The notes under the pieces: model-generated
Databases searched by the model: none
Told to the model about the DNA's origin: nothing
The model's input: only the letters and a program-made list of their open reading frames with translations
Source: Xanthobacteraceae bacterium
GTDB lineage: Bacteria > Pseudomonadota > Alphaproteobacteria > Rhizobiales > Xanthobacteraceae
Length of the DNA stretch: 64,000 nt
Reading direction: 5' to 3'
NCBI GenBank assembly: GCA_019746135.1
Contig: JAIESI010000160.1
Span: 1-64,000 of the forward strand
Shown: piece after piece, positions 47,043 through 55,987 of the stretch
How the letters are laid out: every line of letters begins with the position of its first letter
Numbering within the stretch: the first letter of the stretch is position 1
Position numbers and translations under genes: made by a program

Positions 47043-49322
47043 ATGAAAAACACCTTCATCGGCACGCCGATGGAACGTCGCGAGGACCTGCGCTTGCTGC
47101 GCGGGCGCGGCGAATATGTCGACGACGTCGCGATGCCGGGCCTGCTTTATGCGGTGGTCCTGCGCAGCTCCGTCGCCCACGGCCGCCTCATTTCGATCGA
47201 CGCCGCTGCCGCGCTGAAACGGCCCGGCGTCCACGCGGTGATCACCGCCGCTGACATGCCGGGCAGCCCGCCGATCGTGCCGATGCGGCTGCAGCCGCTG
47301 CCGGAGTTCAAGCCGTTCGAGCAGCCGGTCATCGCGCATGAGAAGGTGCGCTACGTCGGCGAGCCGGTCGCCGTGGTGCTGGCCGACAGCGTCGCCATCG
47401 GCGAGGACGCGCTCGATTTCATCGAGGTGAAGATCGACGAGCTGCCGCCGGTCGCCGACTGGACCGTGGCGCAGCAGAACAAGAGCATTCTGTTCGAGAA
47501 GCCGGGCACCAACCGCTCGCTGGTGTTCGAATCGCGCAAGGGCGACGCCGACGCGGCGTTCGCCAAGGCGCCTTACGTCCGCCGCGAGCGGCTCCGCACC
47601 GGCCGCCACTACGGCCTCACCATGGAGCCGCGCGGCGTCATGGCGACCTGGGACGAGGGGAAGGGCAAGCTCACGGTCTACGGCGCGGCCAAGGTGCCGT
47701 TCTTCAACCGCCGCATTCTCTCGGCGCAGATCGGCCTGCCGGTCGAGCAGATCGAGATGATCGAGAACGACGTCGGCGGCGGCTACGGCGCGCGCGGCGA
47801 GTTCTACCCGGAGGATTTCCTGATCCCATTCGCGGCGCGCCACGTCAGGCGTCCGGTGAAGTGGATCGAGGACCGGCGCGAGAACCTGATGGCGATGAAC
47901 CACGCCCGCGAGGAGGAGGCGATCCTCGAGGTCGCCTGCGAGCGCGACGGCACGCTGATTGCGATCCGTGGTGAAGTCCACACCGACATGGGCGCCTACA
48001 TGCGCACCAACGGTGCGGTCGGCGCACGCAACGTGTCGCAGTTCATGGCCGGCCCCTATCGGGTGCCGCACGTCAAGATCGACTCCTCGCTGTGGATGAC
48101 CAACAAGACGCCGGTCGGCACCTATCGCGGGCCGGGCCGCTTCGAGGCCAACTTCTTCCTCGAGCGGATGATCGATCTGATCGCCGCCGATCTCGGCGTC
48201 GACCGCATCGAGTTCCGCCGCAAGAACCTGATCACCGCCAAGGAGCAGCCCTATCCGGTCGCGACCGTGCAGCCGACCAACGCGGTCGACGAATACGACA
48301 GCGGCGATTATCCGGCGGCGCTGGAGCGGACGCTGAAGGAGTTCGACTGGCCCCGCGTGTCGAAGCTTCAGGGCAAGCTGATCGACGGCAAGTACCACGG
48401 CGCCGGCATCGTCTGCTTCATCGAGGGCGGCGCGGCCGGCCCGAAAGAGTCGGCGCGGCTCGAGGTGAACGACGACGGGACGATTTCCGTCTACATGGGC
48501 ACTTCGTCGGTCGGGCAGGGTGTCGAGACGGTGTTCGCGCAGATCGCCGCCGATGCGCTGGAATTGCCGATCGAGCGCATCCGTCACGTCTATCACGGCT
48601 CCACCGCCTATGTGAGCGACGGCTATGGCGCCTATCACTCGCGCTCGACCGTGATGGGCGGCTCGGCGGTGCTCGACGCCACCAGCAATTTCATGACGGC
48701 GCTGCGCGAGGCCGCGGGCAAGAAGCTCGGCTGCGCGCCCGGCGACGTGAAGCTCGACATCGACAAGGTGACCGCTGGCGCCAAGTCGATCCTGCTGAAA
48801 GAGTTTGCCGGGCTGACCGCCGAAGGCGCCTTCCTCAACAAGAAGCACACCTACAGCTACGGCGCTCACGCCGCGCACATCACCGTCGATCCGCGGATCG
48901 GCCGCATCGAGATCATCGACTACGTGGTGGTGCAGGACGTCGGCCGCGCGGTGAACCCGCTTACGCTGCGCGGGCAGGTGATCGGCTCGCTGGTGCAGGG
49001 CCTGGGCGGCGCGGTGCTGGAGGACCTGAAATACGACGAGAACGGCCAGTTCCTCACCGGCTCGCTCGCCGATTACCTGCTTCCGACCGCCACCGACTTC
49101 CCGAATCTGCGCTGCTTCGTCACCGACGATTACCCTTCGCCGATCAATCCGCTCGGCGCCAAGGGCGCAGGCGAGGGCGGCATCATCGCCGCCGGCGGCT
49201 GCATGGCGAATGCGGTGGCCAATGCGCTGCAGAGCTTCGGCGCGCAGCCGCGGCAGTTGCCGCTGTCGCCGGGCTATATCTGGGAATTGGTGCAGTCTGG
49301 CGAGCGCAAAGCTGCGGAGTGA
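47043..49322 (+). CDS. Xanthine dehydrogenase family molybdopterin-binding subunit (copy 2)
   Basis: 'RREDLRLLRGRGEYVDDVAMPG', 'TYRGPGRFEANFFLERM', 'GAKGAGEGGIIAAGGCMANAVANAL'. Confidence 0.94.
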   Translation: MKNTFIGTPMERREDLRLLRGRGEYVDDVAMPGLLYAVVLRSSVAHGRLISIDAAAALKRPGVHAVITAADMPGSPPIVPMRLQPLPEFKPFEQPVIAHEKVRYVGEPVAVVLADSVAIGEDALDFIEVKIDELPPVADWTVAQQNKSILFEKPGTNRSLVFESRKGDADAAFAKAPYVRRERLRTGRHYGLTMEPRGVMATWDEGKGKLTVYGAAKVPFFNRRILSAQIGLPVEQIEMIENDVGGGYGARGEFYPEDFLIPFAARHVRRPVKWIEDRRENLMAMNHAREEEAILEVACERDGTLIAIRGEVHTDMGAYMRTNGAVGARNVSQFMAGPYRVPHVKIDSSLWMTNKTPVGTYRGPGRFEANFFLERMIDLIAADLGVDRIEFRRKNLITAKEQPYPVATVQPTNAVDEYDSGDYPAALERTLKEFDWPRVSKLQGKLIDGKYHGAGIVCFIEGGAAGPKESARLEVNDDGTISVYMGTSSVGQGVETVFAQIAADALELPIERIRHVYHGSTAYVSDGYGAYHSRSTVMGGSAVLDATSNFMTALREAAGKKLGCAPGDVKLDIDKVTAGAKSILLKEFAGLTAEGAFLNKKHTYSYGAHAAHITVDPRIGRIEIIDYVVVQDVGRAVNPLTLRGQVIGSLVQGLGGAVLEDLKYDENGQFLTGSLADYLLPTATDFPNLRCFVTDDYPSPINPLGAKGAGEGGIIAAGGCMANAVANALQSFGAQPRQLPLSPGYIWELVQSGERKAAE

Positions 49323-49339
49323 GCCCCGATCTCTCCGCG

Positions 49340-49471
49340 GTCATTCCGGGGCGCCGCGAAGCGGCGAACCCGGAATCCATACTCCGCAGCAGTGGTTATG
49401 GATTCCGGGCTCGCGCCCATAGCGCGTCGAAGACGCGCGTGAACGCGCTTATGGGCGCGCCCCGGAATGAC
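49340..49471. repeat. Modular intergenic palindromic repeat (copy R3)
   Basis: Same 15-bp outer arms as R2; CGCCGC-GAA-GCGGCG; shared core CCGGAATCCATACTCCGCAGCAGTGGTTATGGATTCCGGG; distal CATAGCGCG..CGCGCTTATGG module. Confidence 0.9.
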
Positions 49472-49564
49472 AGCGGTGCATGAGGCGCAGCCGGTGCTTC
49501 ATTGACGCATGAGCCGCCGCGGGCCTAGATTCCAGCCAACCTATTCACTCACAAGGAGCCCATC

Positions 49565-50095
49565 ATGAGCGTCGCCCGTCATCCGCGCCCGAAGGAACTC
49601 GAAGGCGTGCCGGTCGAGGAGATCATGAAGAAATACGTCGGCCGCTTCCGCGAGAAGCGCGGCGATTGGGCGGCCTTCGAAGACGCCAAGATCGAAGGCT
49701 TCAAGCGCGCGCAGCACCGCTTCATCGGCGCAGGCGGCTCCGGCAAGCACACCGATCCGAACGTGATCCCGGCCGGCAACTTCACGCTGTCGATCATGTA
49801 TGTGCCGGTCGGCCAGGGCAACGCCGCGCACACCCACGAGGTCGAGGAGTGCTTCTTCGTGCTGCAGGGCTATGTCGATGTGTTCGTCGAGGACGAGACC
49901 GGCAAGCGCGTCACCACGCGGCTCGGCCCCTGGGACTGCATCTCCTGCCCCGCCGGGGTGATCCACGGCTACCAGAACGACGGGCTCGAGCCGGTCTACA
50001 TGCAGGTGATGCTCGGCCGCGGCAGGCCGGGGCCGATGGGCTATGCCGACGAGGAGCTCTACAAGCGCCGCGACGCGCACCTGAAGGCGGTCTGA
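49565..50095 (+). CDS. Cupin domain-containing protein
   Basis: 'GNAAHTHEVEECFFVLQGYVDVFVEDETG...LGPWDCISCPAGVIHGYQNDG'. Confidence 0.88.
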   Translation: MSVARHPRPKELEGVPVEEIMKKYVGRFREKRGDWAAFEDAKIEGFKRAQHRFIGAGGSGKHTDPNVIPAGNFTLSIMYVPVGQGNAAHTHEVEECFFVLQGYVDVFVEDETGKRVTTRLGPWDCISCPAGVIHGYQNDGLEPVYMQVMLGRGRPGPMGYADEELYKRRDAHLKAV

Positions 50096-50231
50096 CGCTC
50101 GACCCGTCGGGCTTGAACGCGCGGGGACGGCTCAGCCGTCCCCGCTTGCGTATCAGCCATGTGCGAAGGGCAATTCCACACGGCTGGACCGAAGCTCATG
50201 CTGGGGGCTCCACATTCATATGGGGGCTCAC

Positions 50232-50717
50232 ATGCTCAGAATTGCGACGTGGTTCGCCGCGGTTGCGGCGCTGCTTCATGCCTTTCCGGCCGGCGCGCAG
50301 GAGGGGATGAAGAAAGAAGCCTTCAACTACTCGGCCTGGACGCCCGGCATCTTCTCCGAGGCCGTGACGATCACCAACATGGGCAAGGGCAAGTTCATCT
50401 TCCTCGCCGGCGTCGGCGCGGAGGATGAGAACGGCCCGCGCGGCGCGATCCGCCACAAGGGCGATTTCATCGCCCAGTGCAACTACGCCTACGACAAGAT
50501 CAAGCGGGCGCTTGCGGCCAACAAGTCGAGCCTGAAGGACGCGGTGAAGATGACGGTTTATGTCACCGACATGCGCTACCGGCTCGACTGGGCCAAATGC
50601 TCGCAGGAGGCCTTCGCGGGCGAGCGCGTGCCGGCGCAGACGCTGGTCGGCATCAGCTCGCTGGCGTTCCCCGAGATGATGGTGGAGATCGACGTCACCG
50701 CGGTTGCGCACGAATAA
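50232..50717 (+). CDS. RidA/YjgF-family protein with N-terminal signal peptide
   Basis: 'MLRIATWFAAVAALLHAFPAGAQ' then 'FIFLAGVGAEDENG...QCNYAYDKIKRALAANKSSLKDAVKMTVYVTDMRY'. Confidence 0.82.
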   Translation: MLRIATWFAAVAALLHAFPAGAQEGMKKEAFNYSAWTPGIFSEAVTITNMGKGKFIFLAGVGAEDENGPRGAIRHKGDFIAQCNYAYDKIKRALAANKSSLKDAVKMTVYVTDMRYRLDWAKCSQEAFAGERVPAQTLVGISSLAFPEMMVEIDVTAVAHE

Positions 50718-50794
50718 CCGCGGCACCTTGACACGGCGTTGCGGGCCCGACAGCGTGCCCGCAACGCCAAGCACGTTTCAAGCATGGATCGTTC

Positions 50795-51787
50795 ATGAGC
50801 AAGCTGAAGCTGACCTTCGCCTGCGGACCCTATGACCGCACCCAGGCGCTGCGCGACGGCACGGTGCAGGTCGACGGCGTCGACCTGAATTACGTCACCA
50901 TGCAGCCGGCCGAGATCTTCTGGCGCATGCTGCAGTACAATGAGTTCCAGGCCTGCGAGATGTCGCTGTCGAACACGACATCGATGATGAGCGGGCCGAA
51001 CCCGCCGTTCATCGCCATTCCGGTCTATCCGTCGCGCGTGTTCCGCCACGGCTACTTCTTCATCAACACCGAGAAGGGCATCAAGAGCGGCGCCGACCTC
51101 AAGGGCAAGCGCGGGGGCGTCCCGGAGTATTCGATGACCGCGGCGGTCTATATGCGCGGCGCGATGCAGCACGAATTCGGCGTGAAGCCCGACGAGGTCG
51201 AATGGGTGCAGGGCCGCGCCGACCGGCTCGGCCGCAAGCTCCCCGCCGACATCAAGCTCACGCAGGCGCCCGCCGACACCGAGCTCGGCGACATGCTGGA
51301 GCGCGGCGAGATCGATTTCATGATGACGGCGAACAACCCGCTGTCGTTCCGACGCGGCTCGCCCAAGGTCGCGCGGCTGTTCCCGAACTATGCCGAAGTG
51401 GAGAAGGATTATTACCGGCGCACCAAGATCTATCCGATCATGCACACGGTGGTGGTCAGACGCGACGTGTACGAGAACGATCCCTGGGTCGCGCTCAATC
51501 TCTATCAGGCGCTCTGCCGCGCCAAGGAAGCCTGCTACCGCAGCGTCATGGACACCGGCACGCCCAAGGCGTCGTTCGCCTGGCTGCAGCCGATGATCGA
51601 GGAAGAGAAGCGCATCATCGGCGACGACTGGTATCCCTACGGCATCGAGAAGAACCGGCCGTCACTGGAAGCGCTGCTGCAATACACCCACGAGCACGGC
51701 CTGACCGACCGGCGGATGAAGATCGAGGACCTGTTCGCGCCCTCGACCATGCGCGACATCCCGCTGAGCGACGGCCAGCACGTGTAG
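50795..51787 (+). CDS. 4,5-dihydroxyphthalate decarboxylase-like protein, paralog 3
   Basis: 'MSKLKLTFACGPYDRTQALRDGTVQVDGVDLNYVTMQPAEIFWRML'. Confidence 0.83.
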   Translation: MSKLKLTFACGPYDRTQALRDGTVQVDGVDLNYVTMQPAEIFWRMLQYNEFQACEMSLSNTTSMMSGPNPPFIAIPVYPSRVFRHGYFFINTEKGIKSGADLKGKRGGVPEYSMTAAVYMRGAMQHEFGVKPDEVEWVQGRADRLGRKLPADIKLTQAPADTELGDMLERGEIDFMMTANNPLSFRRGSPKVARLFPNYAEVEKDYYRRTKIYPIMHTVVVRRDVYENDPWVALNLYQALCRAKEACYRSVMDTGTPKASFAWLQPMIEEEKRIIGDDWYPYGIEKNRPSLEALLQYTHEHGLTDRRMKIEDLFAPSTMRDIPLSDGQHV

Positions 51788-51964
51788 TTTGCGGTGGCCC
51801 AAGCTCTTGCCACACAACAGGTGTCGTGCGCGGGCTTGACCCGCGCATCCATGCGATAGCGCAGCAGCGATCGCTCTTACGATTGGTGTGCGCCGAACGC
51901 GCTCATGGATTGCCGGGGCAAGCCCGGCAATGACTCGTGGAGAGCGCGGTGGGAATTCAAAGGA

Positions 51965-53014
51965 TCAGAGCGTCGCGCTGCCCACGACGAGCGGCGCTGC
52001 ACCAATCCACGGCGCGCCGTTGAGCGTCAGCTCGACGGTCAGCACCAGAAACTGACCGTGCGCCGGCAAAACGCTTGCTGTCATGCGCGAAGACGCGACG
52101 GCCGACAGCGGATAACTGCCGGTGCAGCTTTCGGCGGCCCAAGCCTTGAGCGAAGCGCCGGGCAATTCCTTGACCTTGTCCGCAAGCTGCGCCGCGAGCG
52201 GCTTGTCCGCCGCGATCGATCGCGCGACCGCATCGAGCCAGACATCGGCCTGCGCCGCCGCACTGTCTTTCACAAAGGTGCGGATGCGCCGGACCCAGCA
52301 GCCCTTGTAGGAAATCGACGCGCGCACCGCGAAGCGTTCGGCCAATGGTGTCGGCTGCGAGGTGCGGTTGAGCCGCGTGTCGGCATCAAGATCGGGCGCG
52401 ACGGCGATATAGGTTTCCTCCGCGCCGGCGAGCCGTGCGTTCTGTTCCACCAGCCCCGCAAGCGTGCCGGCGTCCTGCGCCTTGCCGCCTTCCGCCTCAC
52501 GCAGCGCCGCCGACGCGATGGCATCGCAGCGCGCGAGCAGCCCGCGTTCGGCCTCGTCGACCGTACGGCGCAGGCCAGCAAACATCTCCGTGCCGTCGAT
52601 CCATTCGACCGCGGGTGCCGCGGTTTCCAGATCATGCGCGAGGCCCGCGGGCAGCGTATCGTACTCCAGCACGCCGACGCGGCGGATCAGCGGATCGTTC
52701 TTCAGCCGTTCGCCGATCTTCTCGCCGGGCTTCGGCGTGTTGACGATCTCGCTCACCGGATCGGTGGTCCTGATCCACTCCGACACCCGTTTCGACAGCG
52801 CGGTCGCAAACGCCGGCGCGCCGGTCTGCTGCACCAAGAGCAGTGCGTCCGACCAGTAGGGCGTAAAGCCGGTGATCCAGGTGACCGCGGCCGGGCGCAC
52901 ATTGTTGGTGTAGACGATGAACGCATCCATGCCGGCGGCGTCCATCTCGGTCCGCAGCCGCGTGAGCCGCGCCTCGATCGCCGCGATCGGCAGCTCGTCC
53001 TTGTTCCATCCCAT
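51965..53014 (-). CDS. M24/creatinase-related protein, divergent (N-terminal domain recognisable)
   Basis: 'AIEARLTRLRTEMDAAGMDAFIVYTNNVRPAAVTWITGFTPYWSDALLLV'; no recognisable M24 metal-site motifs in C-terminal half. Confidence 0.7.
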   Translation of the reverse strand: MGWNKDELPIAAIEARLTRLRTEMDAAGMDAFIVYTNNVRPAAVTWITGFTPYWSDALLLVQQTGAPAFATALSKRVSEWIRTTDPVSEIVNTPKPGEKIGERLKNDPLIRRVGVLEYDTLPAGLAHDLETAAPAVEWIDGTEMFAGLRRTVDEAERGLLARCDAIASAALREAEGGKAQDAGTLAGLVEQNARLAGAEETYIAVAPDLDADTRLNRTSQPTPLAERFAVRASISYKGCWVRRIRTFVKDSAAAQADVWLDAVARSIAADKPLAAQLADKVKELPGASLKAWAAESCTGSYPLSAVASSRMTASVLPAHGQFLVLTVELTLNGAPWIGAAPLVVGSATL

Positions 53015-53038
53015 CAGCCCGCGGCGCATTTTTGAGCC

Positions 53039-54136
53039 TCACACCGCGATGCTGAACAGTTCGCGCGGCGTGCCGGTCAGCACCTCGCAGCCGTCGTCGG
53101 TCACCGCGACGCCGTCGCCCAGCACCATGTAGCCGACCACCGGATGATAGGTGTTGGGATGCACGATCAGCGCCATGCCTTCCTCGATCCGTGTCGTGAC
53201 GTCCTCGAGGATGTGCGGCTTACTGTCCGCGAACAGGCCCATGCCGTGGCCGCGCACGCGGGTGTATTCGCTGGTGGTGTACTGTCCCATGCCGTGCTTG
53301 CGGAACACGTCGTTCTCGGCCTTGGCGATGTCGGCCGCGGTGATGCCGGGGCGCACGGTCGCAATGCCGGCCTCCATCGCCTCGCGCCACAGCGCATGCG
53401 CGGCCTTTTGCTCGGCATTGGCCTCGCCGAGTACGAGCGTCCGGCAGATCTGCGCGTAGTAGCCCTCGACGCAGGGCGTGAGCTCCGTCGTCACCATGTC
53501 GCCGCGCTTCAGCCGCTTGCCGCTCGGCGGCGCCATGCCCTTCACCTCGACGCCGCCGACGCCGATGATCTGGAAGTTGTCGTCGACCCCGTTGGCACGG
53601 AAAAAGGCCTCGGCCTCGGCGATGAGTTCGTAGTCGGCGCGGCCGGGCCGCACCGCCTGCATGAACACCTTGTAGCCCTCGTCGGCGAGCTTCGCCGCCC
53701 GGCGGATCGCGTCGATCTCCTCGTCGAGCTTGCGCATCAGCAGGCGGTCGACGAAGCCGGTCTCGTCGGTGATCTTGAGCCCGCCCGCGCGGAGCGCAAT
53801 CCGCCGCGGCAGCAGCCGCTGCGGCGCGGCACCCATGCTCTGGTTGCGCATGCGGTCGAGCGCGGCCTCGACCTCGCCGGTGAGGTCGGGCGCCAGCACC
53901 ACCTCGATGCCCGGACAGTCGAGCGCGGCGCGGTCGGCCTCGAGCGCGCTGTCGACATAGAGCGTGATGTGGCCGTCGCCGCGAACGATGGCGAGCGCCT
54001 GGCCTTCGAGGATGCCGAAGTCGGTCGCGTAGCGCAGGTAGTCGCCCTGCCACGCATTGCCGTAGACCAGCATCGCGTCGAGCCCGGATTCCTGCATGGC
54101 GTCGGTGAGACGCTTGATGCGCTGTCCCGCGATCAT
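53039..54136 (-). CDS. M24-family (creatinase/Xaa-Pro peptidase-like) protein
   Basis: 'MIAGQRIKRLTDAMQESGLDAMLVYGNAWQGDYLRYATDFGI', 'TSEYTRVRGHGMGLFADSKPHI', 'GMALIVHPNTYHP'. Confidence 0.87.
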   Translation of the reverse strand: MIAGQRIKRLTDAMQESGLDAMLVYGNAWQGDYLRYATDFGILEGQALAIVRGDGHITLYVDSALEADRAALDCPGIEVVLAPDLTGEVEAALDRMRNQSMGAAPQRLLPRRIALRAGGLKITDETGFVDRLLMRKLDEEIDAIRRAAKLADEGYKVFMQAVRPGRADYELIAEAEAFFRANGVDDNFQIIGVGGVEVKGMAPPSGKRLKRGDMVTTELTPCVEGYYAQICRTLVLGEANAEQKAAHALWREAMEAGIATVRPGITAADIAKAENDVFRKHGMGQYTTSEYTRVRGHGMGLFADSKPHILEDVTTRIEEGMALIVHPNTYHPVVGYMVLGDGVAVTDDGCEVLTGTPRELFSIAV

Positions 54137-55788
54137 GAGTTGCTCCGCCTCGTGACGACGCCCGCCGCGATGTCGTGCGCCTTCGCCTCGGCCGTGCGCT
54201 CGCGCGGATCGCCGTATCCGCCGCCGCCCGCGGTCAGGAAGGTAACGCGGTCGCCGGCTGAAATCTCCACTTCGGTCGCCTTCTTGACGTCGGTCTCGCT
54301 GCCGTCGGCGCGCCGGATGATGCAGCCGTTCACCGCACCCGGTTTGCCGCCGTGCAGGCCCCAGGGCGGATCGCGCGTGCGGTCGAGATTGATGTTGGCC
54401 TTGCACGTCTGCAGGAGCTGGTAGGTCAATTCGAGCCCGAGTCCGCCGCGATATTTGCCCTCGCCACCTGAATCAGCGCGCAACGCGTGGGTCTCGACCA
54501 GCACCGGATACTTGATTTCCTGCAGTTCGACCGGCGTGTTGCGCACGTCGCCCTGGCAGACCGATACGGCGGCATCCTCGCCGTCCTCGTCCGGCCGTCC
54601 GCCCCAGCCGCCGCCGAAGATGTTCATCAACAGGAAGCGCGAGCCGTCGTCGCGGAAGCCGAAGAACGAGCAGCCGCCCATGTCGCCCTTGTGCGCAGCC
54701 GGCACCAGATGCGGCACCGCGGGCGCGAGCGCCTTCAGGATGGTGTCGATGACCGTGGGCAGCGCGATGCTCCAGAGCCCGAGTGCCGACGGCGGCTTGG
54801 CGGAGAGCATCGTGCCCTCGGGCAACACCACCTCGAGCGGCCGGAAGCAGCCTTCGTTGACGTCGAGATCGGGCGAGGTGAGCGCCTTGAACGCGACGCG
54901 CGCGCCGGCAATGCCGCCGCCACGGCCGGAATTCAGCGGGCCGGGCACCTGCGGGTTCATCTCGGAGAAATCGACCGTCATCTGCGAGCCGCGCACGCGC
55001 ACCTTCACCTTCACGCGCAGCGGCTTGTCGAGCGTGCGGCCGTCGTTGTCGAGGAAGCTTTCGGCCTCGTAATCGCCATCCGGGATTTTCTCGACCACCG
55101 CGCGCGCCGCGGCCTCGGCCTGGTCCCAGACCTTGGCGATGCAGGCCTCGACCGTCGGCCGGCCGTAGCGGGCGATCAATTCGCCGTAGCGCCGCGCACC
55201 GAGCTGGCAGGAGGCGATCTGCGCGCGCAGGTCGCCAAGCGCCGAGTCCGGATAGCGCGTGTTGTCGCGGATGATCTGCCAGAGCGTCTCGTTGCGCTTG
55301 CCGGCCTCGTAGATCTTCAGCGAGCGCATCTGGATGCCCTCGGCATAGATGTCGCTCGAGCCGTAGGAGCCGAAGCCCTGCCGCACGCCGCCGATGTCGA
55401 CCCAATGCGCGCGGTTGGCGGCAAAGCCGACCAGTTCGCCGCCATGGAAGCAGGGCGAATAGACCACCACGTTGTTGAGATGCTGGCCGCAGATTTCGCC
55501 CTGGTTCATCACCACGACGTCGCCGGGCGCGAAGCCCTTGAGGCCGTAGCGCGCGATGCCGTCGGCCACCGCAACGCCGAGGTCTGCGAGGAAGATCGGC
55601 AGACCGCCGCGGTTCTGCGAGATCATCCGCGCCTGCGTGTCGATCAGCCCGCAGCAATAGTCGCGGACCTCGTAGATCATCATGTTGTAGGCGGCTTTCG
55701 ACAGCGCATTGGCCATCTCGTCGGCGTAAGCGACGATGGCGTTGCGCACCACCTCGACCGTGATCGGATGGGCTTCGTTGCGGGTCAT
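54133..55788 (-). CDS. Hydantoinase B/oxoprolinase family protein
   Basis: 'ITVEVVRNAIVAYADEMANALSKAAYNMMIYEVRDYCCGLIDTQ', 'GGGGYGDPRERT'; ATGA-type overlap with downstream gene. Confidence 0.93.
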   Translation of the reverse strand: MTRNEAHPITVEVVRNAIVAYADEMANALSKAAYNMMIYEVRDYCCGLIDTQARMISQNRGGLPIFLADLGVAVADGIARYGLKGFAPGDVVVMNQGEICGQHLNNVVVYSPCFHGGELVGFAANRAHWVDIGGVRQGFGSYGSSDIYAEGIQMRSLKIYEAGKRNETLWQIIRDNTRYPDSALGDLRAQIASCQLGARRYGELIARYGRPTVEACIAKVWDQAEAAARAVVEKIPDGDYEAESFLDNDGRTLDKPLRVKVKVRVRGSQMTVDFSEMNPQVPGPLNSGRGGGIAGARVAFKALTSPDLDVNEGCFRPLEVVLPEGTMLSAKPPSALGLWSIALPTVIDTILKALAPAVPHLVPAAHKGDMGGCSFFGFRDDGSRFLLMNIFGGGWGGRPDEDGEDAAVSVCQGDVRNTPVELQEIKYPVLVETHALRADSGGEGKYRGGLGLELTYQLLQTCKANINLDRTRDPPWGLHGGKPGAVNGCIIRRADGSETDVKKATEVEISAGDRVTFLTAGGGGYGDPRERTAEAKAHDIAAGVVTRRSNS

Positions 55789-55799
55789 GGGCAGGTCGT

Positions 55800-55965
55800 T
55801 TCCCCACGTGTCCCGGGCGCAGCGCGGCACCATAAGCGCGTCCACGCGCGTCTTCGACGCGCTATGGTGCTGCGCTGCAGACCCGGGACCCCGGTTTGCT
55901 GCGGCTTGAAGAAAGCTGGGTCCCGGATCAGCAGTGCACCGCTTCGCGCTGCACCGCATCCGGGA
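55800..55965. repeat. Intergenic palindrome containing the CATAGCGCG..CGCGCT module (inverse orientation)
   Basis: CCCGGGCGCAGCGCGGCACCATAAGCGCG...CGCGCTATGGTGCTGCGCTGCAGACCCGGG. Confidence 0.85.
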
Positions 55966-55987
55966 TACGAGGGGAGAGAGCTGTGGT

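Noticed and set aside
46911-48878. 655-aa minus-strand ORF
   Set aside because: Antisense to the second molybdopterin-binding subunit; shadow ORF.
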